Shown piece by piece: positions 1 to 10,628 of a DNA stretch of 64,000 nucleotides. The notes beneath the pieces were generated by a model, which searched no databases, was not told the origin of the DNA, and saw nothing but the letters and a program-made list of their open reading frames with translations. The stretch covers positions 806,001 through 870,000 of the forward strand of contig JAGPNK010000016.1 in assembly GCA_020746835.1 (NCBI GenBank), read 5' to 3'. Origin of the DNA: Stachybotrys elegans (lineage: Eukaryota; Ascomycota; Sordariomycetes; Hypocreales; Stachybotryaceae). The first letter of the stretch is position 1; every line of letters starts with the position of its first letter. Position numbers and translations under genes: made by a program.

Positions 1-1138
1 TAAAGGTCATGAAGGGCGTACCATTTTGTGTCATGGATTTGTCTGAATGCCCCCCGGGGCTGCGATGCCACTATCAGCGCCATGGAACGAGCATTTGATG
101 GGTTTCTGGACAACCTACATGGTGTAGACAAAACCCAGCTGTTCGGTTCTCGAAAAGTCATAGTTGTTGAGGCTATGCACCATACCGGGTTCCACGCCTG
201 TTGCCGCAAGGAAATTTCCGAGCTCCGTGCTAAATCTGGTAGACCGGTGCTCCTTAGGGTTTGGCAATCGGGGTAGGTCAATGATGAAGACCATCTGGTG
301 TTTGCCGGTCAGCGACAAGCCACGGATTCCGACAGAGAGGACAACCGACATTCTCCATCACACCACTTTCACCCCAATCATATGGGACGAGATTTCCAGT
401 AGGAACAACTACTCGCAAGTAGTTAGGGTACTTCAGAAGCTGAAGCTTGGAGTGCATGGAGCCGGGTCCATTCATCCGAGGAAAGCAGAACTTGATGCCT
501 GGCGGCGCATTAGTCCGCATAGTCTCCTTCTAAGCACATGTCAGTGGCTGGATGGTGGTCGTTTAGGCTGCGCGTTGATCTCGTACCTGGGCTTCGTCAC
601 CCGCGTAAGCCAGGAGGAGAAGTTTGGTTTTCCTCATGTCTAGTTTCGACATGATCCACTCCTCATCCCATTGAAACGACGATAGGACAGCCAACATTAG
701 TTCATGACGGTTCCAGATTTCCTCGATCTTGATATCATCGGGTGTCCGCGGATAGCCGCGGGCCCAGGTCCTCTTTACCACACCCCGAGGAAACGGTACG
801 CTACCAGTTGTCTGGAGCTGGGCATTTACCGCAAGCTTTTTGGGAGGAGGAATCTCGATCACATCATCATCATCCTCGTTATCCGATGGCGCACGACGTT
901 TCTTGGACAATCTTCGGAGTCGTTCTTCCTCCATCTGCTTTCGGTTGAGCGCAAGGGATCCAAAGATTGTTCCCCCCCCCTCGGATTTTTCGTCTGTTGA
1001 CAGCGCCGGATTTTCATCAGATCCATGACCTTTGGCCTGTGTCGTATCCTGTAGGGAGAGAGCAATGGCATAACGGAGCTGCTCATCCTCATCAGCATCA
1101 CTGCCCAATTCGGGCAAGGCAGGTGGTGAGCTGCCCAT
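1..1138 (-). CDS. Tdp1-like phosphodiesterase with UIM and SIM-like motifs, partial (3' end beyond left edge)
   Basis: Four exons visible on the minus strand: 1138-587, 529-350, 294-119 and 59 to the window edge; frame is kept at each GT..AG junction. The part seen resembles tyrosyl-DNA phosphodiesterase 1, which removes stalled topoisomerase adducts from DNA ends in the nucleus. Seen: an HxK half-motif in MHSKLQLLKYPNYLRVVVPT (exon 2), followed by NLVPYDWGE, and later DLPRLP and PGGHSD. The second HxK half would lie beyond the edge. The N-terminus carries a ubiquitin-interacting motif (about residues 16-31, EDEQLRYAIALSLQD) and an acidic patch followed by VIEI (residues 88-96), a SUMO-interaction-like motif. 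The start at 1138 puts the UIM at the extreme N-terminus; an upstream in-frame ATG exists at 1237 but precedes low-quality sequence. Divergence from classical Tdp1 means the exact substrate is uncertain. Confidence 0.8.
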
Positions 1139-2077
1139 GTCGTCACTGTATGGTAAGTGAGTGACGGGGGGGAAACCGCATGGAACGGGTCCCGACAAGG
1201 CGATTAAAAGAAACAGTCGCCTTGAATCTAGCGGCACGTTATTGTGCGCAGAGATGATATCTCAGAGTATCGGGTCGGCGTAGGTGCAAGACTACTAGGA
1301 GGTACTTGGGTGACGGACCATTCGATGGCTGAAGAATACGCGAATCGCGCTATCACGTGGCGAGCCTCGCAAGCCACACAATTGCAATGCTTAGCCACAG
1401 TCAACTGCCTTTCACTACCTACCACCCGAAACCCCGTGGCAGGCGTGAATGAATGAGAATTTGAAGCTGAAACAGACCCGTTGGTTTTGAATTTGAACTA
1501 CTTCGCCAATGCGGACGGCCGGGAAGGCCTGCCGTTAGGTAAACCAGATACCCACAAGCCAGCCGAAGTACCTCACATGGATTAAATACAGCCCTTGAGT
1601 TGCAATGACTCCTCCTAATGCAGAGGCATGTGCATGTCTACGTAGCCAAACCACAGGTGACCACACTAGATCTTTCATTCGACAGGAAAAGAAGGTTACA
1701 TCATGCGGTCAAGTATGAGCAAGGACAGGCTTTGAAACTTAGCCCTGCACACGCCACCACCATGTGTTGACCGACAGCACTTTTAAGGAAGGTTTATCAG
1801 TACATGTTGGTAGCTTGAATTAACTTTTTACAATGACCTATTTATCCGCTCTCGAAGAGGATACAAGGAGATGATGTCCATAACTCGCTAAATTCTTTGG
1901 TCTCATGCGCCTAGCAACCCCAAACTCCGTCATCAGAGCGACGCAAATACCACCAAGGAGCAGACAATCCTTCTGCCGTAAGAAACGCCGAAAAGCCCGT
2001 CTCTCAAGACAGGCATACCCCAAGCACTAACCATCTCTTGTATGCTGAAAAGGCGACAATCGCCGGCCTAGTAGAGA
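1139..2077. other. Intergenic, no gene seen
   Basis: Lies between the start of the Tdp1-like gene and the stop of CENP-A. Only short ORFs without recognisable protein features are present. It should hold the Tdp1-like promoter and the CENP-A 3' UTR. I see no tRNA or repeat. Confidence 0.5.
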
Positions 2078-2621
2078 TCAACCCAGACCACCCCAGATGC
2101 CTCGAATCCGTCTCGCCAGTTGTATATCCTTTTGCATGATGGTGACACGCTTAGCATGGACTGCACAAAGTTGGGCGTCTTCGAAAAGATGAATCATATA
2201 TGCCTCCGCGGCTTCCTGTAGGGCTTGTATAGCTTGGCTCTGCCACCTGAAGTCGCGTCCTTGGGGGCGATAGCGAAGACCAATCTCACGGACCTGGAAG
2301 GCTTATTAGCGAATGGTTGTCGCGAGCGGGCCGACTTCTGTTGAGCTCGACTCACCAAACGCGCAAAGGGAAGTTTGAGCAATAGGAGCTTCGTGTCACT
2401 CTGGTATTTTCTGATTTCCCGAAGCGCAACTGTGCCGGGCCGGTAACGACGTTTGGATTGGACGGGAGCTGGGTCGCCGGCTAAAAGGGGAGGTCAGCAA
2501 GACTTGTCCATATTCTTTCCTGGAGAGAATGGTTTGACTCACGCTGAATGTCACCTGGCCTTGATTTTGACTTGGAAGCCGCGCCGGACGACCTTCGAGC
2601 TTTTAGAGTTTTGGGAGGCAT
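2078..2621 (-). CDS. cenH3: Centromeric histone H3 variant (CENP-A / CenH3)
   Basis: Three short exons (2621-2543, 2480-2356, 2293-2078) encode 139 residues. It replaces H3 in centromeric nucleosomes and seeds the kinetochore. Seen: N-tail starting [16 protein letters not shown], which is not the canonical H3 tail; then [18 protein letters not shown]; alpha1 [11 protein letters not shown]; a lengthened loop 1, [14 protein letters not shown] (residues about 75-88); alpha2 with [19 protein letters not shown]; and [17 protein letters not shown] at the end. The longer loop 1 and the tryptophan in FRWQSQ are hallmarks of CenH3 rather than H3. The introns are 62 nt each, with GTGAGT donors at both; the second splits the L/V junction of ARLV. 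The gene is divergent from the derlin gene, 825 bp away. Confidence 0.95.
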
Positions 2622-3446
2622 TGCGCGTTGCTCGCAGTATGCGATGGTAGAGACTTGGATGTAGCAGCAGCCAATGTAGAGAAAATGCTGAGAATCACGC
2701 TGCGAAAATGAAACAGCAATGAAGAGCCCGACTCAATGGGTCGATCTGTGCTCCTCTGATGGTTGTATGAAAATGGTTTGCGGTGCTGGTCGCATCGGCG
2801 CAAAGACGAAGGATCAAAGTAGACAAAGACGGACGGGCACTTTAAGGAGCAAACGCGAAAATCGCGACTGGTCGCGCCGAATTCATTACCAGCCCCGCGA
2901 TTTTTCTGCCAATCCCACCTGCCAGCCCACCTTAGTACCACCTGCCAGGGGCAGGGAGCAGGGTAGGTGCCTCTCAGTCTCGTCATCATGAACCTTAGTC
3001 AGCAGGCAGACGAAGCGGTACCTACAACCACCTAGTACCCAGCAGTGCACAAGCAGTACTACCGATTGGGCGGCTTCAGGTTAAGGCCACTTCTCAGTTC
3101 CAAGTATCTCAAGGTCAGCACCGTACAGCTGAACTGCCATCTACCCTTTGCATCATCTCTGGAAATCGTCTCTTTGACAGTGTAATAATAGCCTGCCTTG
3201 CCAAGCAGCCCACCTCGCTTGCTGGCCCGAATTTCGCGAAACTCAACTACATCACTTGGTTTATCACATCGAGATCCGGGCAAACCGATATCCTTTCTCC
3301 CGCTCATCACAACCCGGTCCCTGCCGCCTTCGTCTACTTGTTCGAGATATCAAGCATCAGCAATTAAGCCTTAGCCCGCCAACGCATTCTTATCATCCCG
3401 GAAGCGGTCTTCTTCTCTCTAATTGGTATCGCAAAACCTGGCCATC
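2622..3446. promoter_or_regulatory. Divergent promoter region, CENP-A / derlin
   Basis: 825 bp between two start codons on opposite strands. It contains a cluster of TACCT/AGGTA-type words at about 2935-3055 (for example GGGTAGGTGCC and GCGGTACCTAC). An 83-codon ORF on the minus strand at 3059-3310 has no recognisable feature and I leave it out. Confidence 0.5.
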
Positions 3447-4267
3447 ATGGATCAAGTCATGGATGGCGGCCGACTCCCGCTGGAGGCCTGGTTCTGGGAG
3501 ATGCCTACTTGCACTCGTTGGTGGACTGTCGCGACCGTCCTCACCAGCGCTCTTGTTCAGTGTCAAATCGTGACGCCTTTCCAACTGTTCTACAGTTTTC
3601 GAGCTGTCTTTGTCAAGTCCCAGGTCCGTCCCCTCTGTTTGCCAACCCGCATTGTGTGACTGGGCTCGGTATCAAAGTGCCACGGCTAACCTGTCTGTTC
3701 CTCTAGTACTGGCGGCTCCTAACCACGTTTCTTTACTTTGGTCCGTTCTCGATCGATCTGCTGTTCCATATATACTTTCTGCAACGATATTCTCGTCTGT
3801 TGGAGGAGTCGTCTGGGCGCTCTCCCGCCCACTTCTCCTGGCTCCTTGTGTATGCCATGGCCAGCCTCATCGCCATCTCCCCCCTCGTGTCTATGCCATT
3901 CCTTGGCCACCCGCTCTCCTCAACTCTCGTGTACATTTGGTCTCGACGGAACCCGGAAACTCGACTCAGTTTCCTCGGGTTACTCGTCTTTACCGCCCCA
4001 TACTTGCCTTGGGTTCTGATGGGCTTCAGCCTGGTTATGCACGGGACGATACCGAGGGACGAGATCATGGGCGTCGTCATCGGACACGTATGGTACTTTT
4101 TTACAGACGTTTACCCGCCACTGCACAACGGTTCGAGGCCACTTGATCCGCCAGCTTGGTGGAGGCGACTGTTCGAGGGCCCGCTGCAGGATGATTCAGC
4201 TGCCAACGATATCAACGACATCATGGTTGCTGGCGTAAGAGACGCTCCAGCTCCCGATCTGCACTGA
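3447..4267 (+). CDS. Derlin (Der1-like ER membrane protein, ERAD)
   Basis: Two exons, 3447-3623 and 3707-4267, give 245 residues. Derlins are rhomboid pseudoproteases in the ER membrane that help move misfolded proteins to the cytosol for degradation. Seen: the family N-terminus with an early WxxP (WFWEMPTCTRWW), the TPFQLFYSF segment, the YWRLLTTFLYFGP motif straddling the intron, and several hydrophobic spans through to GHVWYFFTDVYPP near residue 210. The catalytic rhomboid Ser/His pair is absent, as expected. A C-terminal tail of about 35 residues follows; no clear SHP box is visible. The start is the first ATG in a good context (CATCATGG). Dfm1 and Der1 types cannot be separated with certainty. 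Confidence 0.93.
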
Positions 4268-4889
4268 AGAACTCGGAAGAGTATGAATCATGAGAAACGT
4301 GAGTGGGATAAGGGCGGTGTTGCTTTGCAGCTCCATTGTATCTCACTCTTTGACAGAGTAGGTATCTGAGTTGGCTGACAGAGTCTGGCGTTCACCTTAC
4401 AGGCGCTGAGTACGTCCACGTCTGTAAATTTGGTAGGCATGGGAATGGCTTCTATCGGGAGTTGGGGCATATTATGATAATGAACTTGCTTCAAATATTT
4501 CATCACGGATTGTCGGTGGAATTTTTAGGTGGCCAACGTGCATATGGCTGGAGTTGCTGTGATGGAATGCCTTGTCTTGGTGCACTCTCACGCCACATGT
4601 CCATGTACGCATCGCGTGCGGCATTAAAAACAGTTGCCATTGTTTCCTGTGTGTAAAGGCTATATGGGGTACTGTACCGAGTAGGTTATGTCTGACGGAA
4701 GCCGACTATACTCATCCGTGCCTCCATCTATGCTTGATGATGTACCACGGCGACTAAATGGCGAGCGAATTGCCCCGCCATTGCCGCCACCAAAACGATC
4801 CCTCGCACTCCCCTCCACACCTCTCCCAATTTCTACCGTCGCTTTGCTTGTTCAGACAGAGTAAGCTCAGTACGCGAATAACCGCCACC
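4268..4889. other. Intergenic, no gene seen
   Basis: Derlin 3' UTR and acireductone dioxygenase promoter. A pyrimidine-rich run (about 4800-4860, CACTCCCCTCCACACC and similar) directly precedes the ARD start, as in many fungal housekeeping promoters. No other feature seen. Confidence 0.45.
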
Positions 4890-5578
4890 ATGAAGGCCTA
4901 CATGTACGATAACTTGCCGGTAAGCAGACCCTCAGCGCTCGCCCAAGAACTAGAAGGAGCTTGGAGAGTGATTTATGTCGCACCAGCCGGTGAGAGAAGC
5001 ACCAGTGGGCTGACAAGTTACGTCACAGGGCGATCAGCGCCTCCCTCACGATTCGGGTCGTGCGGTAGACCTGGATACTCTTGGGAAGATAGGCGTCCTG
5101 TACTATCATATTCCCGAGCTCGCCGGCGTGGACAAGCTTGCCTCTGAGCGCGGTTACAAGAACCGTGACGAGATCACGGTGTCGCCGGAGAAGATGGGAG
5201 CTGTCTATGAGGAGAAGGTCAAGACCTTCTTTGACGAGCATCTGCATGAGGATGAAGAGATTCGCTACATTCGTGGCGGCCAGGGTTACTTCGATGTTCG
5301 CAGCAAGGACGATGATTGGGTGCGTGTGCAGCTTGAGAAGGACGACCTCTTGATCCTTCCGGCGGGTATTTACCATCGATTTACTACAGATGAGTCCAAC
5401 GTATGTTCTTGTCCTGTCTCGTGCCAAATCCATCATGCCTTGCTGACAAGCTACTCAGTACGTTCACGCCATGAGACTTTTCAAAGACGAGCCCAAGTGG
5501 ACACCTCTGAGTCGGCGACCGGAGCTTGACGAGAATCAACACCGACAATCGTATGTTAAGGAGTTCTTGACCGTCTGA
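4890..5578 (+). CDS. ADI1: Acireductone dioxygenase (methionine salvage)
   Basis: Three exons, 4890-4919, 5029-5400 and 5459-5578, encode 173 residues. The enzyme oxidises acireductone to formate and the 2-keto acid precursor of methionine in the cytosolic methionine salvage pathway. Seen: the tiny first exon [10 protein letters not shown], the DxRLPHD segment after the first intron, and cupin metal ligands H81 and H83 (EHLHEDEE), E87 and H126 (GIYHRF), all four present. The second intron interrupts [12 protein letters not shown]. The start ATG sits in a CCGCCACCATGA context. The length matches the family. Confidence 0.96.
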
Positions 5579-6272
5579 TGGAGTCACGTCATATATACGT
5601 GGAGATCCACGGAGTATGTGCACATGAATCCCAATATAGACCAATTCTAGCCAATAGCAAATATGTTAAAAAACAGGTACCACGACTTGAGCTCTTGGTG
5701 ATGCTCATAGCATCAGATCCCTAGAGGAGGAATTTCTGGCACTGTTCTGAATGTTGAAACCGCAAAGGTAGCGCGGGGATATGTGCATGTCTTCTATCTT
5801 TCTGTGTTCTGCCTCTCCCTAGCAAATGCTTGTCTGGATTTAGGCCGTGGAAATGCCTCAGTTGCTCTCATCGGCGTGGCCAACCAATTATGACATGCGC
5901 AGGTTGGCGCAACGGAGGGCTTTCCATAACATACCGGGACAACAGGTTCCTGCATGAAATCTCTGTCCATGAAGCCGGCGCGTAGATCGAATGAAGCAGG
6001 CAGCTGACGATGAGTTCTTATCCTGGTTGCAGGATCATGCAGGTGGTGTTTTTTTTATTTTTATTTATTTATTTAATTGGCTCCATGTGCCTTAGATAAC
6101 GCTTGCCTGATTTCCTGGTGGTGCACTAACAGGGGATACATGGTTGGATCCTGTGCCCTCGGCAGTTGAGCGCACCCCGGGTTTTAGTGTTGCTACATGC
6201 CGAGCGCTCAAACCGGCATCTCTCGAGATCTTTCGAGATTTTCAACCCACGTGCAGCGCGAAAGACAATACC
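5579..6272. other. Intergenic, no gene seen; short T-rich repeat
   Basis: ARD 3' UTR and the SDR gene promoter. Contains a T-rich run with ATTT repeats at about 6050-6077. Nothing else recognised. Confidence 0.45.
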
Positions 6273-7359
6273 ATGGATACCCACATGGACATTCGTGAGT
6301 TCGACGAGGACGGGCTTAACAAGCCTAGGCTGCAGCTTCCCCCAAGCTGTGACCCGCCTCCTGTGACGGGCTCTACCAAGGCGCTGGTTTGGATTGTTTG
6401 TCAACCCCTTATCCTCTTGCCCCTGATGCTCCTCTATATACTCACGTCTGAATGGGCAGGTGTTCGGCGGGACAGGACATATGGGCAGATCGCTGATCAA
6501 GTGTGCATTGTCGCGGGGCGATCTGGTCGCTTCGATTGGCCGGGTTTTCGAGACCAGCCTGGAGGAAATGCAGAATATCCACGCCAACTGCATGGGCGCT
6601 CTCTGCGATGTCCGCTCCCGCGAGTCTGTCTCTCGGGTGGTACAGCAGACTCTCCAGAAATTCGGGCGGATTGACGTCGTGGCCAACTGCTCTGGCTATG
6701 GAGTCATTGGCGCGTGCGAGGACCAGGACGAGCATGATCTACGAAATCAGTTCGAGACCAACTTCATGGGCACACTTCACATCATACACGCTACCCTGCC
6801 CTACTTCCGGCGGCAGAATGCTGGACGTTATCTCATATTCAGCTCGACATCAGGGGCACTGGGTGTTCCGGGCCTCGGTCCCTATTGCGCTACCAAGTAT
6901 GCAGTCGAGGGCCTCATTGAGGCAATGCTCTACGAAACGGACGTGTTCAACATCAAGGCCACGCTGATCGAGCCAGGACTCGTTCGGCGTGACGAGCCGG
7001 ATACAGGCAACAACCCGCTTCCCACCTGGGGTCACTTCTTCATCAAGCCCCCGAGCGAAGGTTATGCCCACGCAACATCACCGGCTCTTCATGCACGAAG
7101 AATGGTACAATGGCTCGGCGACCGGCAGCCCACGAGTGCCGTCAAATGCGCCGAGTTGGTATGGCAGCTGGCACATTGTTCATATCCCCCGCTTCGACTC
7201 CTGCTCGGTAGCTACGCCATTGAGAGCATCCGAGACCGAATGAGATCAGTCACGGAGGAGCTCGAGGATTGGAAGCATCTCAATTTCCCCTTCGTTGTAG
7301 AGGGGGACAAGGAAATGGGCGATGATGTGGCAGACGCCACGGTTGAGTCGGCCGCATAG
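6273..7359 (+). CDS. Short-chain dehydrogenase/reductase (classical SDR, 17beta-HSD-like)
   Basis: Two exons, 6273-6395 and 6460-7359, give 340 residues. An NAD(P)-dependent oxidoreductase of unknown substrate. Seen: a Rossmann glycine motif at residues 44-50 (GGTGHMG, unusual against the common TGxxxGxG), the NCSG variant of NNAG at 117-120, and a catalytic set N142 (NFMGT), S170, Y183 and K187 (YCATK). The first exon adds about 40 residues ahead of the fold. The exon 1/2 join gives VWIVFGGTG, which fits a beta-strand entering the glycine loop, so the ATG at 6273 is preferred over a start inside exon 2. Neighbours do not suggest a pathway. Confidence 0.85.
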
Positions 7360-8303
7360 GAGTGAGAGACGAGCCTGCAACTGTGTCAGACTCTGTGGTG
7401 AGCCCGCCACCTGCTTTGTTGCTGCCGCTTAGCCGAGCTGGCTACCCCCATATCTTCCCCCACCGGATGCGAACAAACATTAATTCAAAGACCAAGGGCG
7501 CGGTTTTGCTTCAACGCTGCATTATGACGACGTCTTGTGGGTAGGAATCAATAGATGGAGATCTGGATACAAGTAGATACATATGATAAGTATTCTGGTA
7601 GGTAGTGCGAAGGGAAGCGTTAGTGGGCTTCAACAATGGAGCTTCAGGGGTTCCGCCTTGGAAATAGAACTCGATCTGATCCCGTAAATTCCTGCCAGGG
7701 GAGCAGGAGCTAGGGGCTCCTTTTTCAGGAGAAAAGTCCCCTCGCCTTACGTGGACACGTTGTTGTCGCTTGTTCCGAAGTATCGCCCAGGCTGTGGTAC
7801 TAACTCTCATGCCCTTGACTCGGGTTGTTTCAGAGGTAGCTCGCTGAGCAATGTACTTGCACACGCTAGTTGGTGCGAGAGTGTCAGGACAGATGCTACA
7901 TTCAAGCACTTTGTGAATCAAAGTGCAATAGATGTGTCGCCCGCCAGAAACGCGTCTAGCATTGGGAGGGAGAAAAACGGACCGCTTCATCCCTTTCTCC
8001 CAGCTACGCATTGCTGGCCACGTTACCATCGTATTCCACCTCTCGCCCTCAGACTTTAACCACCCACGGGCTATCTCTTCCCTGGGTCCACGAGTCCTTC
8101 GTTTCTGAGTACAGTGTTCGATGCGAATATCCACTCTGCGCTGACCGCACCGCCCATCCCTTGGGAGCTACGACATTATCCTCTGGCATTTCCAGACTTG
8201 GCGTCACCTTTAACATCGTCGCTTGCCCGTCGCCGCCGCCCCCATCACCCACCTTTCTCAAACGTATACCTATACCGGTCGCGCCGCCCGCGAATATTCC
8301 ACC
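7360..8303. other. Intergenic, no gene seen
   Basis: SDR 3' UTR and GDP-mannose transporter promoter. A 207-codon minus-strand ORF spans 7511-8134 but shows no protein-like features and lacks a plausible splice partner. A pyrimidine-rich stretch with CCGCCGCCCCC lies just upstream of the next start. Confidence 0.45.
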
Positions 8304-9654
8304 ATGAACGAGAAGAAGAACGAAGACTTTGTCGTGCGAATGCCTGACACAGGCTTTGAGGACAAGGACAAGGACATTTTCAGAGCGAGGTCTCCGATGC
8401 ATCGACAGTCCGGCACGGGCATGCCTTCGGGCATGGCTCAATCTCTATCGAGACTCGACAACAGCCCTCCCATCTCCGTACTGGCGTACTGCATGTCGTC
8501 CATCAGCATGACGGTCGTCAACAAGTACGTCGTGTCGGGAAGCTATTGGAGCCTTGACTTCTTCTACCTGGCTGTTCAGGTAAGTCAAACTTCACACAGT
8601 CTTGCGGCTTAGCTGTCTCTGACTTGCTGTTCGACAGTCAATCGTATGCATTGGCACCATCGTGGCTTGCAAGCAGCTTGGCCTCATCCGCGCCCTGGCG
8701 CCCTTCGACACCGACAAAGCAAAGAAATGTATGCGATGATGGCGTATCAAGAACAGGGCCGGGAAACGTTCTCGCTAACGGGTTTATAGGGTTTCCCATC
8801 TCGCTTCTCCTCGTCGGCATGATCTACACAGGCATCAAGGCACTTAAGTTCCTGTCCGTCCCCGTATACACAATCTTCAAGAACCTGACAATCATCGTCA
8901 TTGCCTACGGCGAGGTTCTCTGGTTCGGCGGTAGCGTTTCTCCCATGGCTCTGCTGTCGTTCGGTCTCATGGTCCTGAGTTCCGTCGTCGCTGCTTGGGC
9001 CGATATTCAGAGTGCTGTTGCTGGAGACTACGGTGGTGCCGACTCGTCCGCGGCTATCTCGACGCTCAACGCTGGCTACGCCTGGATGGGACTGAATGTC
9101 TTCTGCAGCGCCTCGTATGTCCTAGGCATGCGCAAGGTGATCAAGAAGATGAACTTCAAGGATTGGGATAGTAAGTGCAACCCCCGACTCTCCCCCATGT
9201 CCGTGCTAACACTGTTGGTCCAGCCATGTTCTACAACAATCTCTTGACCATCCCCGTGCTCGTTGTCTGCTCTCTGCTGACTGAGGACTGGTCTTCGACC
9301 AACTTCGCTCTGAACTTCCCTCCCGAGTCGCGCAACCGCATGATGATTGGCGTCGTTTACTCCGGTCTGGCTGCTATCTTCATCTCCTACTGCTCCGCTT
9401 GGTGCATTCGTGTCACGTCATCTACCACCTACTCGATGGTGGGAGCTCTCAACAAGCTACCCATTGCTATCAGTGGTCTGATTTTCTTCTCGGCACCCGT
9501 CACGTTTGGCAGTGTTTCTGCCATCTTCATTGGCTTCATTAGCGGCCTTGTGTATACGTATTCGCGAATCGCACCATCCGGGGCCAAGGATCTGCCAACT
9601 AAGCTGCCGACGATGAGTGCCAGCTCTAGGAGCAGCCGGGATGCAAACTCATAA
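8304..9654 (+). CDS. VRG4/gmt: GDP-mannose transporter (Golgi nucleotide-sugar transporter)
   Basis: Four exons, 8304-8579, 8638-8728, 8790-9170 and 9224-9654, encode 392 residues. It imports GDP-mannose into the Golgi lumen for protein and lipid mannosylation. Seen: about ten hydrophobic spans, the FKNLTI motif at about 152-157 and the GALNK motif at 323-327, the signature of GDP-mannose binding in this family. The N-tail is charged and cytosolic. Splice phases close exactly; the third exon joins [10 protein letters not shown]. Length matches fungal Vrg4/GmtA. Confidence 0.96.
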
Positions 9655-10628
9655 GCTACCATAGACGGTGTGAGGCGTTGGGGGCAGTATCAAGATCGCT
9701 TGGTTTGTTGACTTTCTCTGCCAGCAAGAAGGCCGAGCTGCAGTGTAAAGTATGATTTGGCTCACACCTCCGGACAGGCGTCTCAGAGCTGGATGGTCAT
9801 GTAATGTGCGAACCACGCTCCGCGTCTCATGGTATGGTGAGATGGAATGGAGTAACAGGTTACAATGATTGAAATCCAACTTTCCTTTGGCTTGGAGTAC
9901 TTGTATGGGAGTTTGAAATCTGCACCTGCAGCTGCGAAGTCTTGTCGATTCAAACTGATTGCGATTCAGTCATTAGACCGCTGGTAAGGCTAGAGAATCA
10001 TGGTTGCCTGTCCCCATGCTCTAGCCTTGAAATGCCCACGGGTCCAGGAGTAGCAGGTGGATGTTGGCATGTGACTCTCCAACTGCTACTACATATCAAC
10101 CCAGAGCCTGGTTCCTGGAACGTTCATCAAGGTTCAGGACCATTCTGTTGCGATGAAGCCTAGGGAAACTCTACAGCGGTGCAAATGGATAACCCAGGGA
10201 TGCCCGTTTGTAATTATTTTAGATGTACTTGAATGTTGATGCATCGATGAAGCTCGAACAGCACCCTGAAATGTGCATCTTATCTCTGTGATAAGCGCTC
10301 GATTAGGTAAGATGGAGGAGCTACGTCAGTGCAGAAATACGCTTAACTCGCCCACCAGCACACCAACTTTTATTGCATGCGCTGCCTACCTAGTCTGCTG
10401 GCCCCCTCAACATCAAGACCAATGATCACGCCCTCATCTTAAACGTGGTCAGCAACCTTTGCCACCTGACGTTGCCCATGTCTTGTTTGCTTTATCCAAC
10501 GACCTACTTACATACTTCGTCACCGACGCTTCGGAGCATGGCCTGCTAACCTTTGCATCATCGTCTCGTCTGCACCTTTCGAAATCTGGTCCCTTAGCCG
10601 GCTGCCGGCTGCGATCACGCAAACGAAA
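9655..10628. other. Intergenic, no gene seen
   Basis: Nearly 1 kb between GDP-mannose transporter stop and the MBOAT start. Only short ORFs. The last 200 bp are pyrimidine-rich and likely 5' UTR or promoter of the MBOAT gene. Confidence 0.45.

Noticed and set aside
3059..3310. 83-codon minus-strand ORF in the CENP-A/derlin promoter
   Set aside because: No recognisable fold or signal and no splice partner; left as promoter DNA.
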